Source: Sphingobacterium sp.
Lineage (GTDB): Bacteria > Bacteroidota > Bacteroidia > Sphingobacteriales > Sphingobacteriaceae
Assembly: GCA_031277685.1 (NCBI GenBank)
Contig: JAITLV010000064.1
Span: forward strand, 24,954 to 88,953
DNA length: 64,000 nt
Direction: 5' to 3'
Position 1 is the stretch's first letter, and each line of letters opens with the position of its first letter. Of this stretch, positions 7,927 through 17,165 are shown piece by piece. Below the pieces are notes generated by a model. That model was given only the letters and a program-made list of their open reading frames with translations, made no database searches and was not told the origin of the DNA. The position numbers and the translations under genes were made by a program.

Positions 7927-9360
7927 ATGGGATTTGTTTCACAGGCCAAAAAGGGAGTCGTTTGGACCTTTCTGCAGCAATTTAGTATACAGCTTATAAA
8001 TTTTGTTGTTCAAATAGTTTTGGCTAGAATTTTAGTGCCGTCTGACTTTGGCCTAATTGCTATGATAACGATTTTTATAGCGATTGGCCAAAGCCTTAGC
8101 GATAGTGGAATGACCTCTTCGCTTATCAGAAATAATGAAAATACAGAGGGAGATTATGGAACTGTTTTTATAACTAATCTCGGAGTGAGTATTATAGTAT
8201 ATTGTATTGTCTATTTGATAGCTCCATTGGTTGCTTTGTTTTATAAACAAGAAATATTAACACAGCTCCTTAGGGTGTTTGGCTTGGTTTTTATTTTTTC
8301 ATCATTTTATGTGGTGCAATTAGCCAAATTTACAAAAGAGCTGAACTTCAAATCACAGTTTACATATCAAGTTCCATCTGTAGTTATAGGTGCTATAACG
8401 GGAATAGTTATGGCAAAGCAAGGGTATGGGGTTTGGAGTCTTGTAGGTTTAAACTTAGCCCAAGCTAGTTCTTTTGGATTAATTCTTTGGATTTTTTATA
8501 AATGGAAGCCTAAATGGAATTTTGATAAAAAGGTTTTTCGTAATCATTTTGATTATGGATATAAGTTAACCTTGTCTGGTCTACTTAATACCATTTATTT
8601 AAACCTATATCGGATTTTGATAGGGAAAAAATTTTCACCAGCAAGTGTGGGATTTTTTACTCAGGCTGATAGCTTGCGCCTATTTCCTGTTAACCAATTA
8701 TCTGCTGTTTTGAATAAAGTAACATTTCCTTTGTTCGCAAGTATACAAAATGACGATGTCAAGTTGAGGGAGGCATATAAATCTGCATTAAGATTAGTTT
8801 TATCTCTTACATCTGCAATGATGCTCATTCTTGTTTTAATCGCTGAGCCATTATTTCGAATGGTTTATGGCGATAAGTGGTTGCCTTCAGTCCCATACTT
8901 TCAAATTCTTTGTATTGCTTCTATTTTTCTACCAATTGGAACATATAATCTTAATATTCTAAAGGTGAAAGGGCGTAGTGATTTATTCCTTAAAGTTGAG
9001 ATTATAAAAAAAATAATTGGTGTAGTTTCTTTGATAATTTGTATCCCATTCGGAATTACCGCTATAGTTTGGTCGTTATGTTTGACCAATATATTTTTTG
9101 CTTATTTAAATGGATATTTTAGTGGAAAGTTTATTGATTATTCAGTTATAGAGCAATTGAAAAATAGCTTAAGTATAATCTTAATTTCAACTATTCCATA
9201 CATTATAATTCAACTAATTATACATTATAATTATATTGCTCTGCAAGATAGTATTAGTATCATATTACAAGGGGGAATGTATGTTTTAATTTACCTTCCG
9301 TTAGTTTTTTTATTTAATAAACCCTTAATGCGCGATATAAAATTAGTTTTAAAACGATGA
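7927..9360 (+). CDS. Lipopolysaccharide/capsule flippase of the WzxC type (second copy)
   Basis: A 477-residue polytopic membrane protein whose N-terminus (KKGVVWTFLQQFSIQLINF, then ARILVPSDFGLIAMI) is typical of WzxC-like MOP exporters. It probably moves the undecaprenyl-linked repeat unit to the periplasmic face for the EpsG-like polymerase at 12900. It sits directly in the operon of glycosyltransferases and its stop overlaps the start of the pyruvyl transferase gene by 4 bases (ATGA). From about here to 20600 the DNA is clearly richer in A+T than the flanks. It is more likely than the first flippase to serve the main repeat unit. Confidence 0.87.
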   Translation: MGFVSQAKKGVVWTFLQQFSIQLINFVVQIVLARILVPSDFGLIAMITIFIAIGQSLSDSGMTSSLIRNNENTEGDYGTVFITNLGVSIIVYCIVYLIAPLVALFYKQEILTQLLRVFGLVFIFSSFYVVQLAKFTKELNFKSQFTYQVPSVVIGAITGIVMAKQGYGVWSLVGLNLAQASSFGLILWIFYKWKPKWNFDKKVFRNHFDYGYKLTLSGLLNTIYLNLYRILIGKKFSPASVGFFTQADSLRLFPVNQLSAVLNKVTFPLFASIQNDDVKLREAYKSALRLVLSLTSAMMLILVLIAEPLFRMVYGDKWLPSVPYFQILCIASIFLPIGTYNLNILKVKGRSDLFLKVEIIKKIIGVVSLIICIPFGITAIVWSLCLTNIFFAYLNGYFSGKFIDYSVIEQLKNSLSIILISTIPYIIIQLIIHYNYIALQDSISIILQGGMYVLIYLPLVFLFNKPLMRDIKLVLKR

Positions 9361-10475
9361 TCAAGTCTAATATTATTTTTACGGGTTTCTATGGTCAAAT
9401 GAATACAGGGGACGATGCTTTTGTAGAAGTAGCTTCTTGGGGAGCAAAATACTTATGGAATAAAAGTAACAATCGTTTCCTAGCCAAAAAAGATATGCTC
9501 CCTAATACGATAGTTCAAGCTAAGGGATATCCGTTCTCAATAAGTAAAACTTATGGGTTACAATCGGAGCTCTTATTAAACAACACGAATGCATTTGTGT
9601 TTGCTGGCGGGTCAACTATCCACAGTAGATTAGGAGAAGATAGCATTAGGATGAAAGCTATGCGCAGGAAGTTAGCCGGTAAATTACCACAATTAGGTGC
9701 AATCGGTGTCTCTATAGGACCATTTAAAACTTCAGAAGATGAGGTTGCTGTCGAAGCTTATCTTAAAAATATGGACTTCTTAGCTGTAAGAGACCAGACA
9801 TCTTTTGATTATGTGAATAGTCTAAATTTGCCATATCAGCCTGTTAATGCGTTTGATTTAGCGGCTCTTCTTCCAGATATTTATAACTATAATAAACTTG
9901 AGAGATCCGTAGGATCTAAAAAAGTAATTGGTATTAGTGTCTGCCCCTATGAGTCGATACAAAAAGGGCTTGATCCAAATCTTGATAAAAAGCGGAATGA
10001 CATGTATCTTGAATTATTTAGAGAATTAGATACGTTAGACGATATCCACTTTCGATTTTATGTAATTAATGGTAATGAGAATATTGGGGATAGAAAGCTA
10101 ACTATGGAGCTGGTATCTAAATTATCACCTAGGAGTTATGACTTAGTGGAGTATTCAAGAGATACACAATCAGTTTGGAAATCCATTGCAAATTGTGATT
10201 TTGTAATTTCAACAAGATTGCATGCTGCAATATTTGCATGTTTTGCTGAGACACCTTTTATGCTAAATGAATATCATAGAAAATGTTCAGATTTTTTAGA
10301 TAATATTGCTTATGATGATGATTACAGGTTATATAATTCTGAATATCTTGTGAAAGATAAAGCTATACAAATATTGGAGATAATAAATTCTAAAACTAAA
10401 TATAAAGTGCCAACAAGTATTGATCTTATGAAAGAAAGAGCAAAATTAAATTTCACAAAAATTGATCTTCATTAA
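9357..10475 (+). CDS. Polysaccharide pyruvyl transferase family protein
   Basis: A 372-residue cytosolic protein. The opening GFYGQMNTGDDAF, the FAGGSTIHSR loop, GAIGVSIGPF and the late STRLHAAIFA segment are the conserved blocks of the polysaccharide pyruvyl transferase family, which has a GT-B-like fold. Members move pyruvate from phosphoenolpyruvate onto a sugar to form a ketal, adding negative charge. It overlaps the flippase stop by 4 bases and is followed one base after its stop by a GT2 gene, so translation is likely coupled. Some members of the family act in other ways, so the reaction is probable rather than certain. Confidence 0.85.
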   Translation: MIKSNIIFTGFYGQMNTGDDAFVEVASWGAKYLWNKSNNRFLAKKDMLPNTIVQAKGYPFSISKTYGLQSELLLNNTNAFVFAGGSTIHSRLGEDSIRMKAMRRKLAGKLPQLGAIGVSIGPFKTSEDEVAVEAYLKNMDFLAVRDQTSFDYVNSLNLPYQPVNAFDLAALLPDIYNYNKLERSVGSKKVIGISVCPYESIQKGLDPNLDKKRNDMYLELFRELDTLDDIHFRFYVINGNENIGDRKLTMELVSKLSPRSYDLVEYSRDTQSVWKSIANCDFVISTRLHAAIFACFAETPFMLNEYHRKCSDFLDNIAYDDDYRLYNSEYLVKDKAIQILEIINSKTKYKVPTSIDLMKERAKLNFTKIDLH

Positions 10476-10476
10476 T

Positions 10477-11304
10477 ATGTTTTCAATTGTAATTCCTCTT
10501 TATAATAAAGAAATAAGTATCACAAAAACATTGAAGTCTGTCATTAACCAAACATTTCAAAATTTTGAAATTGTATTGGTTAACGATGGATCCACAGATA
10601 ATAGTTTACGGGTTGTTAAAGCTATCGATGATTCAAGAATTCGAGTTATTGATAAACCAAATGGCGGAGTATCCAGTGCTAGAAATAGAGGTGTGAAGGA
10701 AGCTAAAAATGAATGGGTAACTTTTCTTGACGCGGATGATTTGTGGAAACCAAATCATTTAGAAACGATTTATAATATGATTATGAAGTTTCCTCAAGAA
10801 TCTGTTTTTTGTACATCTTTTATTCGGAGCAATCAAACTTTACCCACTCAACAAAATAACACAATAAGTATTATTGAAAATTATTTTGAAGAAGCAATCA
10901 AATATCATTTTTTTTGGACTTCTGTAACATGTATTCATAATAAAGTTTTTAAAGATGTTGGTTATTTTTTAGAGAATTTTAGTCGGGGAGAAGATTTAGA
11001 ATTATGGGAGCGTATAGGTAGACAAGGATTTAAGTTTATAAAATCTAATTTGGTTACCGCGGTTTATAATGTTGATACAGAAAATAAAATCACTAAGTCG
11101 AAGTATAATTATAAAAACTCTTCCTTATTGACAATTCATAATCGAAACAGATTCTTCAAAAGTAAACAGGAAAAAAAGTACTTTATAAAAATTGCATATA
11201 ATAGCGTCATCACTTTCCTTTCTAAATTTGATGCCATAAACTGTTTTAGATCAAGTTATAGGCTTTTATATCTGTGGTTTAAGCCTGTGAATAAAGGAAA
11301 ATAG
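10477..11304 (+). CDS. Family 2 glycosyltransferase
   Basis: GT-A fold enzyme of 275 residues. SIVIPLYNKE opens the nucleotide-binding fold, NDGSTDNS and then LDADD provide the metal- and nucleotide-binding acidic residues, and GEDLELWERI near the middle supplies the likely catalytic base region. It would add one sugar of the repeat unit at the cytosolic face. The ATG at 10477 is preferred to the TTG at 10462 because it follows the preceding stop by one base. The sugar donor cannot be read from the sequence. A gap of 234 bases follows, the longest in the operon core. Confidence 0.88.
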   Translation: MFSIVIPLYNKEISITKTLKSVINQTFQNFEIVLVNDGSTDNSLRVVKAIDDSRIRVIDKPNGGVSSARNRGVKEAKNEWVTFLDADDLWKPNHLETIYNMIMKFPQESVFCTSFIRSNQTLPTQQNNTISIIENYFEEAIKYHFFWTSVTCIHNKVFKDVGYFLENFSRGEDLELWERIGRQGFKFIKSNLVTAVYNVDTENKITKSKYNYKNSSLLTIHNRNRFFKSKQEKKYFIKIAYNSVITFLSKFDAINCFRSSYRLLYLWFKPVNKGK

Positions 11305-11538
11305 AAATCTAATTGTATTCTAATAATATAATCGAAGAAAATTTTTCAATAGATTGCACAATGCTTGAGTTGAAATGATGATTAAGAACATATTTGGATT
11401 ATTTCAGTTATAAGTAATATAAGAATTACCCAAGTACACTGAAGGCTTCATCTTTATAATAAGAATGAAATTATTAGAGAGCATTTTTTGAGGTAATTAG
11501 GAATTTAAATTAGTTAAAAAAAGAAAATTAAATAAGAT

Positions 11539-12855
11539 ATGTTTAAGAAGGTATTAACATACTGTTATAAGCGGCTTTTGTATAAAAAACATTTATCGTT
11601 GTTAAAGGAGATCAAAAAAAGAGATATCTTGGATTATAAGTCTAATAGAAATTATCAAATTCGTCGCCTAAGTGAAGTTTTAAGGACTGCGTTCGACTCT
11701 ATTCCTTATTATAAATCTATGAACGACATTAATTTAGAAAATCTTTCATATCAAGACTTTTGTAAAATTCCGCTATTGACAAAAGATATAATTAGAAATG
11801 AAGGTGAATCTCTATTGAATAGACATTACGTGAATGCAAATAAAGCATTTAAAAATACTTCGGGAGGATCTACTGGCGAACCTGTAGTTTTTTATAGAAC
11901 GCAAGAACAGGCTAATCATGGTATGGCAAATTATTATTATGCCCTAAATTTGAATGGCGTTAATATTTATGATGTTTCTGTTGATTTGTGGGGAGCTGAA
12001 AGAGACATGTATAATACAAAATCAAAATTTAATTTTCGTTCCTTTTTTAACAATAAATTTGCATTAAATACATTTGTTCTGAGTGACGAGATAATTGAGG
12101 ATTATGTGAAACGATTAAATAAAATTAGGCCAAAATTCATTAAAGCCTATGTGCATTCTATTTATGATATTGCTAAATTTATCAATAGACATGGAATCAG
12201 CATAAGTTTCAAGCCTATTATTCATTGTACTACTGGACCACTATATCCAGAAATGCGATTGGAAATAGCCCGAGCGTTTAATAATGCGCGTGTATACAAT
12301 TTTTACGGTTCAAGGGAAGTGTCCGCAATTGCCAGTGAAACATTAAAGGACAATGGGATGAGCGTATTATTCGATAATGTTTTCGTAGAAGTTTTGGACC
12401 AAGATGGGATACCAGTTAAAAAGGGAGAAGAAGGAGATATTGTAATCACAACCTTAAATAACTTTTATATGCCGTTAATCAGATATAAAATTGGTGATAG
12501 AGCTATTAAGGGTGATGAGATAGATTTTGGTACTCTGAAATTAGATACAGTTAAGGGGCGAACTCTTGGTGTTATATTAAAGAAAGATGGAACTAAAATT
12601 GATGGTCAGTTCTTTACTACCTTGTTCTTTCATAAAAGTTCAATTAAAAGTTTCCAACTTATACAAAAGTCAATTGATTTATTAGAGTTATCTATTGTTA
12701 AATCTTCCACATATGAGGAGAGAGAATTAAACGAAATTGTGGAAAGAATAAAAAAGGAAGTTCCTGATGCAGATATTAAAATCACTTTTTGTGAAAAAAT
12801 AAGTTTGACTAGCACGGGTAAAATAATGTATGTATACTCGTTGTTAGAATCTTAA
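11539..12855 (+). CDS. CapK-like adenylate-forming enzyme, copy 1
   Basis: A 438-residue member of the phenylacetate-CoA ligase/CapK group of the ANL superfamily. NTSGGSTGEPV (about residue 110) is the ATP phosphate-binding loop, YGSREVS the adenine-binding motif, and PLIRYKIGD the segment with the ribose-binding Asp. Such enzymes activate a carboxylic acid as acyl-AMP. CapK-like members occur in capsule clusters, where they are thought to help attach acyl or amino-acid groups to sugars, but few have been tested. A related gene lies at 17162 in the same operon. No carrier protein or acyltransferase gene is adjacent, so the acceptor is unknown. Confidence 0.8.
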   Translation: MFKKVLTYCYKRLLYKKHLSLLKEIKKRDILDYKSNRNYQIRRLSEVLRTAFDSIPYYKSMNDINLENLSYQDFCKIPLLTKDIIRNEGESLLNRHYVNANKAFKNTSGGSTGEPVVFYRTQEQANHGMANYYYALNLNGVNIYDVSVDLWGAERDMYNTKSKFNFRSFFNNKFALNTFVLSDEIIEDYVKRLNKIRPKFIKAYVHSIYDIAKFINRHGISISFKPIIHCTTGPLYPEMRLEIARAFNNARVYNFYGSREVSAIASETLKDNGMSVLFDNVFVEVLDQDGIPVKKGEEGDIVITTLNNFYMPLIRYKIGDRAIKGDEIDFGTLKLDTVKGRTLGVILKKDGTKIDGQFFTTLFFHKSSIKSFQLIQKSIDLLELSIVKSSTYEERELNEIVERIKKEVPDADIKITFCEKISLTSTGKIMYVYSLLES

Positions 12856-12899
12856 TTTTTGAGCTTTCGAATTTATAACCGTTTAAATACACTGGAATT

Positions 12900-13895
12900 T
12901 TGGAAATAGTCATTTTTTCGATATTAATTATATCAATTGTATTTGCTTACAAAAAAAATAGTTGGTTGATTTGGCCAATTGGCGTAGTCTTAATTTATTT
13001 TGTGGGATTTCGAAATATTTCAGTTGGTACAGATACTGCAAATTATGCTCTTTATTTTCAGATTTTAAAAAATGGGGGTATTATAGATTCAGAGTATTTA
13101 TATGGTATTTTAAATAAAATAGTAATTTATTTAAACGGAGAATTTTTTTGGGTACAAATACTGGCGTCTATATTGACTATAGTACCAATCTTATGGACAG
13201 TTTCTTCAAAGTCTAAGTTTCCTTACTTATCTCTTTTTCTGTACCTAACTTTATATATTTACTTTTATTCTTTTAATATAGTTCGCCAATGTATAGCTAT
13301 ATCAATCTGCTTTGCAGCGGTTAGTCTTTTTTTAGATAAAAAGATGAAATTTTTCGGGCTTGTGTTATTAGCTATTAATTTTCATGCGTCAGCGATAATT
13401 ATTGTGCCTCTGTATTTTATTAGAAATATTAAATTGAATAGTGTGAAGATTTCTATTCTTTTAATTTCTACTTTTTTTATGGGTATCTTCTTGCCATCAT
13501 ATTTAGTAAGTCTGGGAGCTACAGTAGGTTACGCAAAATATTTGACTGGAAATTTTGAATTAGGGAGTCTTGTAGGTAATATGTTCTTTTCATTATTGTT
13601 AAATGGCATCTTTTTCATTGTCTATAAATTCGAGAATCAAAAAAATGATCGTCTTTTCTATCTGTTTTTACTCTTCCTTATTGTTTCAAATATACTTATA
13701 CGTTTTCCGTTTGGAAACCGTATAATTTTATATTTTGGAATTTTCCAAATTTTATATTTCCCAAATTTATTAGCAAGATTGCCTCGAAAGGAACGCTCCA
13801 TTATGTTTATATTTATTTTGCTATATGCACTCCTTATGTTCGCCATATTCTATGGGAACGGAGAAATTTTACCTTATAAAACCGTCTTTGAATAA
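12900..13895 (+). CDS. EpsG/Wzy-like polysaccharide polymerase
   Basis: A 331-residue membrane protein with roughly 10 hydrophobic segments. The FRNISVGTDTANY stretch after the second segment and the NIVRQCIAISI segment in the middle are the hallmarks of the EpsG family, which polymerises repeat units in the periplasm in Wzx/Wzy systems. The start is a TTG at 12900; upstream in frame there is a stop at 12876 and no ATG between. The only polymerase candidate in the window. It is followed by a GT4 gene 3 bases later. Confidence 0.83.
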   Translation: MEIVIFSILIISIVFAYKKNSWLIWPIGVVLIYFVGFRNISVGTDTANYALYFQILKNGGIIDSEYLYGILNKIVIYLNGEFFWVQILASILTIVPILWTVSSKSKFPYLSLFLYLTLYIYFYSFNIVRQCIAISICFAAVSLFLDKKMKFFGLVLLAINFHASAIIIVPLYFIRNIKLNSVKISILLISTFFMGIFLPSYLVSLGATVGYAKYLTGNFELGSLVGNMFFSLLLNGIFFIVYKFENQKNDRLFYLFLLFLIVSNILIRFPFGNRIILYFGIFQILYFPNLLARLPRKERSIMFIFILLYALLMFAIFYGNGEILPYKTVFE

Positions 13896-13898
13896 AAT

Positions 13899-14969
13899 AT
13901 GATGAAGATAATGATAGTATTGCCTTCAGATAACTTAGGAGGTGCTGAACAATTTCTGTTTAATTTAGCTAGGTATTACGTTATAAAAGGAAATCAAGTT
14001 GATGTTTTTTTTCTTTACCATGAAAAGAGTAAGAAATGGCGGGATATTCCGGGAGCAAACTTGCGCTTTACAAATTCGAATTCAGAAATAAAAGGTATTT
14101 ATCCGATGATCTGTAACATAAAAAAGAATGGTAGCAAGAAGTATGATATAATATTCTCATCCCATCAGCATATTAATTGTTTGTTAAGTATATTAATAAA
14201 ATTTCAAATTATAAAGACCAGAAAATTTATTTGCCGAGAATCTACTTCTATATTTCTGCGTTATTCAGGGTTGAAACTATTTTATCACAAATTCCTATAT
14301 GCTTTATATCAAAGAAATATTGATTTAATTATTTGTCAGACGGAAGAAATGAAAAACCAACTATTATTAGGAATGAAAAAGTTTTCTAATTTCTGTGTGA
14401 AAGTAATAAAAAACCCAATTGATGTAACGGAAATTAAGAGCCGTTCAGAAGAAGCACTACCTTTTGAATTGCCCGAAAAATTTGTTTTAGCTATAGGTCG
14501 TCTAAACCATGTAAAGCGTTTTGATAAGTTAATACACGCTTACAATAAAAGCCAACTCAAACGAAACTATTCGCTTTTGATCTTAGGTGCAGGGAACGAA
14601 TATGCAAATCTGACAAATCTCATAAAGGGGTTAGACTTAGAGCAAGATGTTATTTTAAAAGGACATGTTGATAATGTATTTCCAATCATAAAAAAGGCTA
14701 GCCTTGGAATAATATCGTCGGAAATAGAAGGTTTTCCAAATGTTTTAATCCAAATGTACGCCCTTAACCTTAAGGTAGTGACGACTAATTGTTGTGGAGG
14801 TTTGAATGAGTTTCCTGACTTGTATGTATGTAAAGACAATAGTGTGGAGGAGTTATCATTTCTTTGTGACTTAGCAATAAAAGAGAATTTAAAAATTGAT
14901 TTTACAAATTTTGTAGAAAGATTTGATATTAATAGTTTTATACATCAAATTGAAAAAAATTATGAATAG
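13899..14969 (+). CDS. Family 4 glycosyltransferase
   Basis: GT-B enzyme of 356 residues. The N-terminal LGGAEQFLFNLA loop binds the acceptor side, and the C-terminal half has LAIGRLNHVKRFDKLI and then SSEIEGFPNVLIQMYA, the E-x7-E type donor site of GT4 enzymes. It probably adds a sugar to the lipid-linked repeat unit with retention of configuration. The next gene starts 8 bases before its stop. Slightly short at the C-terminus compared with usual GT4 enzymes but with all key blocks present. Confidence 0.85.
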   Translation: MMKIMIVLPSDNLGGAEQFLFNLARYYVIKGNQVDVFFLYHEKSKKWRDIPGANLRFTNSNSEIKGIYPMICNIKKNGSKKYDIIFSSHQHINCLLSILIKFQIIKTRKFICRESTSIFLRYSGLKLFYHKFLYALYQRNIDLIICQTEEMKNQLLLGMKKFSNFCVKVIKNPIDVTEIKSRSEEALPFELPEKFVLAIGRLNHVKRFDKLIHAYNKSQLKRNYSLLILGAGNEYANLTNLIKGLDLEQDVILKGHVDNVFPIIKKASLGIISSEIEGFPNVLIQMYALNLKVVTTNCCGGLNEFPDLYVCKDNSVEELSFLCDLAIKENLKIDFTNFVERFDINSFIHQIEKNYE

Positions 14970-16035
14970 ATATGGATTTTTATTAATAAGCTTTATGTGG
15001 CTTAATTTTGCCTGTGGTCAAATCACTTATCGTTACAAGGATGTTGAAACCATCAGTGCAAATTATATTCAAAAGGATATTAAAATATCAAATGCAATTG
15101 AGGTCGAAGAATTTTTACCAAAAAATTATGTAAAGGACGGCTCGGTTGATTATACAAACTTTGTTCAAAAAGCTCTGAATAGAGGAGGCAAAATCCTCTT
15201 TCCGGGATTCCCTATTTTAATAAATGATCAAGGTTTAATATTAAAATCTAATAGTGATATTTATTTTTCTAAAAATAGCAAACTGTCGATGAAGCCTTCT
15301 TCATTAGGGACATATAGGATTTTAAAGATTTATAATTCATCTAATATTAACATTACTAATTTAAATTTGATAGGAGATAGAAAAGTACATAAGGGAAAAG
15401 GTGGAGAGTGGGGTATTGGAATTGATATTAGAAATAGTAAAGATATAGCTATTCAAAATACTATAATTAAAGATTTTTGGGGAGATGGAATATGTTTAGG
15501 AGCCGGAATTCCCAATCAGAGAATTTTAATTAAGAATGTTTTTATAGATAATTGCCGAAGAAATGGTATTACAGTTGGATCTGCAATTGATTCAAAAATT
15601 TCAAACGTAACTATTTCAAATATTTCCGGAGCTGCTCCTATGGCAGGAATAGATATCGAACCCAATAATAATAAGGATGTTATAAATAATATTGTGATTG
15701 AAAATTATAATTCATTTAATAACAAGTCACGTGGTTTATTAATAGATTTACGGAATTTTAAGGGTGAAAAGAAAAGAAATATCAATATAAGTGTCACTAA
15801 CTTTAAAGATGATGGATCTTATTATGGGTTAAGTATGCCACTTTTGGGTAAGTTTAAAAATCAAGTGGAAGGAAATATAAATTTGGAAAAAATAAGTTTG
15901 CGTAATAATGGGCATTCTCCGATCCAATCTTATGACGTTGTTGATAATAAACTCAAGGTATCAATTCGAGATCATAATGTTAATCAAAACAATCTAGGCG
16001 AAGTAGTTAGGCGTCTTAATAATCAAAAAAAATAA
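14962..16035 (+). CDS. Secreted right-handed beta-helix protein
   Basis: A 357-residue protein with a hydrophobic signal peptide (FLLISFMWLNFACG) and then a pectin-lyase-like parallel beta-helix. Short repeated strands rich in Asn and Ile are visible, such as NINITNLNL, DIAIQNTI and SKISNVTISN. Proteins with this fold include polysaccharide lyases, hydrolases and C5-epimerases. Inside a capsule operon it may trim or modify the exported polymer in the periplasm or outside. ATG 14962 is chosen because it opens the signal peptide; an upstream ATG at 14923 would put 13 charged and unrelated residues before it. Catalytic residues could not be picked out. Confidence 0.75.
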   Translation: MNRYGFLLISFMWLNFACGQITYRYKDVETISANYIQKDIKISNAIEVEEFLPKNYVKDGSVDYTNFVQKALNRGGKILFPGFPILINDQGLILKSNSDIYFSKNSKLSMKPSSLGTYRILKIYNSSNINITNLNLIGDRKVHKGKGGEWGIGIDIRNSKDIAIQNTIIKDFWGDGICLGAGIPNQRILIKNVFIDNCRRNGITVGSAIDSKISNVTISNISGAAPMAGIDIEPNNNKDVINNIVIENYNSFNNKSRGLLIDLRNFKGEKKRNINISVTNFKDDGSYYGLSMPLLGKFKNQVEGNINLEKISLRNNGHSPIQSYDVVDNKLKVSIRDHNVNQNNLGEVVRRLNNQKK

Positions 16036-17165
16036 TGAAAGAAAAGATTGCTATATTAAGTGTCAATTTGGGCAGCGGAGGGGCAGAGAAAGTGATTAGT
16101 TTGTTGTTGCCTAAACTTATTATGGATTTTGAAGTTCATTTATGCTTATTTGATGATTTAATACATTTCGAAATCCCTGAAAGCGTGAATGTCCATATTT
16201 TATCCCCTCAAAGTAATCGAGGAATATTTAAGATTTTCAACTTTTTTAAGGTCATTAAAAGATATTATGCTGTCTTATCTAATGAAGAAATCAGAACGAG
16301 CATATCTTTTTTAACTAGACCCAATATCTTAAACGGAATTGTGAAAGTTCTAAATCGAAGTATTCGGACTGTTATTAGTGAGAGATGTTACCCAAGTATA
16401 GCTTATAAGTCTTCTTATTTCCGCTATATATTATATAAATTTTTAATTCCAATTTTTTATAATAAGGCAGACGTTGTTTTTTCTAACTCAGTACATATAA
16501 ATGAGGATTTAAAGCGCCATTTTAAAATAAGAAAACCTCTTGCTGTTATTTACAATCCAGTCGATATAACTGAAGTTTCAAAAAGTAATTTGTTAGCGGA
16601 ACCCGAAAATCGTGTCATAAATATTATTTCTGTAGGCAAAATAATCCCTATAAAAAACCATCTAATGATCTTAAAAGCTATTAATTCTTTGGGGGGGGGA
16701 TATAGACTAACATTAGTGGGTAAGCGCATAAATGATGGACAGATTATTTCATTTATCAAGGAAAAGGGTTTGGAAAATTCAGTGCATTTGACAGGTGATG
16801 TGAAAAATGTTAATCAGTTTTTAATTGGTAACGACATTTTTGTGCTATCTTCTAATACAGAAGGCTTTCCAAATGTTATCTTGGAGGCGATGGCTGTTGG
16901 GCTGCCAATCATTTCCACCAACTGTTTATCCGGACCATTAGAAATTTTAAATGAGAATGAAAATATCAATTTGAATGAGGGAGAGTTTTATTTAGCTAAG
17001 TATGGTATATTAATAAATGTAGATGATAAAGAGGCATTAGTAAATGCTATTTTATACTTTAAGAATAATCCTGATAAGCTTCGTTATTATAAAGAAAAAA
17101 GCTTATTGAGAGCACAGAAATACTCCGTAAATAACATATACAAAGAGTTTAAAGAACTTTTATGA
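16035..17165 (+). CDS. Family 4 glycosyltransferase
   Basis: GT-B retaining glycosyltransferase of 376 residues. LGSGGAEKVISLLLP at the start, ISVGKIIPIKNHLMI in the linker to the C-terminal domain, and SSNTEGFPNVILEAMAVGLP as the donor-binding block are all well conserved. It shares one base with the preceding stop (TAATG) and its own stop overlaps the next start by 4 bases, so the three genes are translated in close succession. A run of eight G at 16692-16699 lies inside the gene (encoding GGG) and could slip. Confidence 0.88.
   Translation: MKEKIAILSVNLGSGGAEKVISLLLPKLIMDFEVHLCLFDDLIHFEIPESVNVHILSPQSNRGIFKIFNFFKVIKRYYAVLSNEEIRTSISFLTRPNILNGIVKVLNRSIRTVISERCYPSIAYKSSYFRYILYKFLIPIFYNKADVVFSNSVHINEDLKRHFKIRKPLAVIYNPVDITEVSKSNLLAEPENRVINIISVGKIIPIKNHLMILKAINSLGGGYRLTLVGKRINDGQIISFIKEKGLENSVHLTGDVKNVNQFLIGNDIFVLSSNTEGFPNVILEAMAVGLPIISTNCLSGPLEILNENENINLNEGEFYLAKYGILINVDDKEALVNAILYFKNNPDKLRYYKEKSLLRAQKYSVNNIYKEFKELL

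Noticed and set aside
11305..11538. The 234-base gap between the GT2 gene and the first CapK-like gene as a decayed gene
   Set aside because: All three forward frames have frequent stops and I could not recognise any conserved fragment in the translations.
14923..14961. An earlier start for the beta-helix protein
   Set aside because: It would put non-signal residues before a good signal peptide and increase the overlap with the upstream glycosyltransferase gene.
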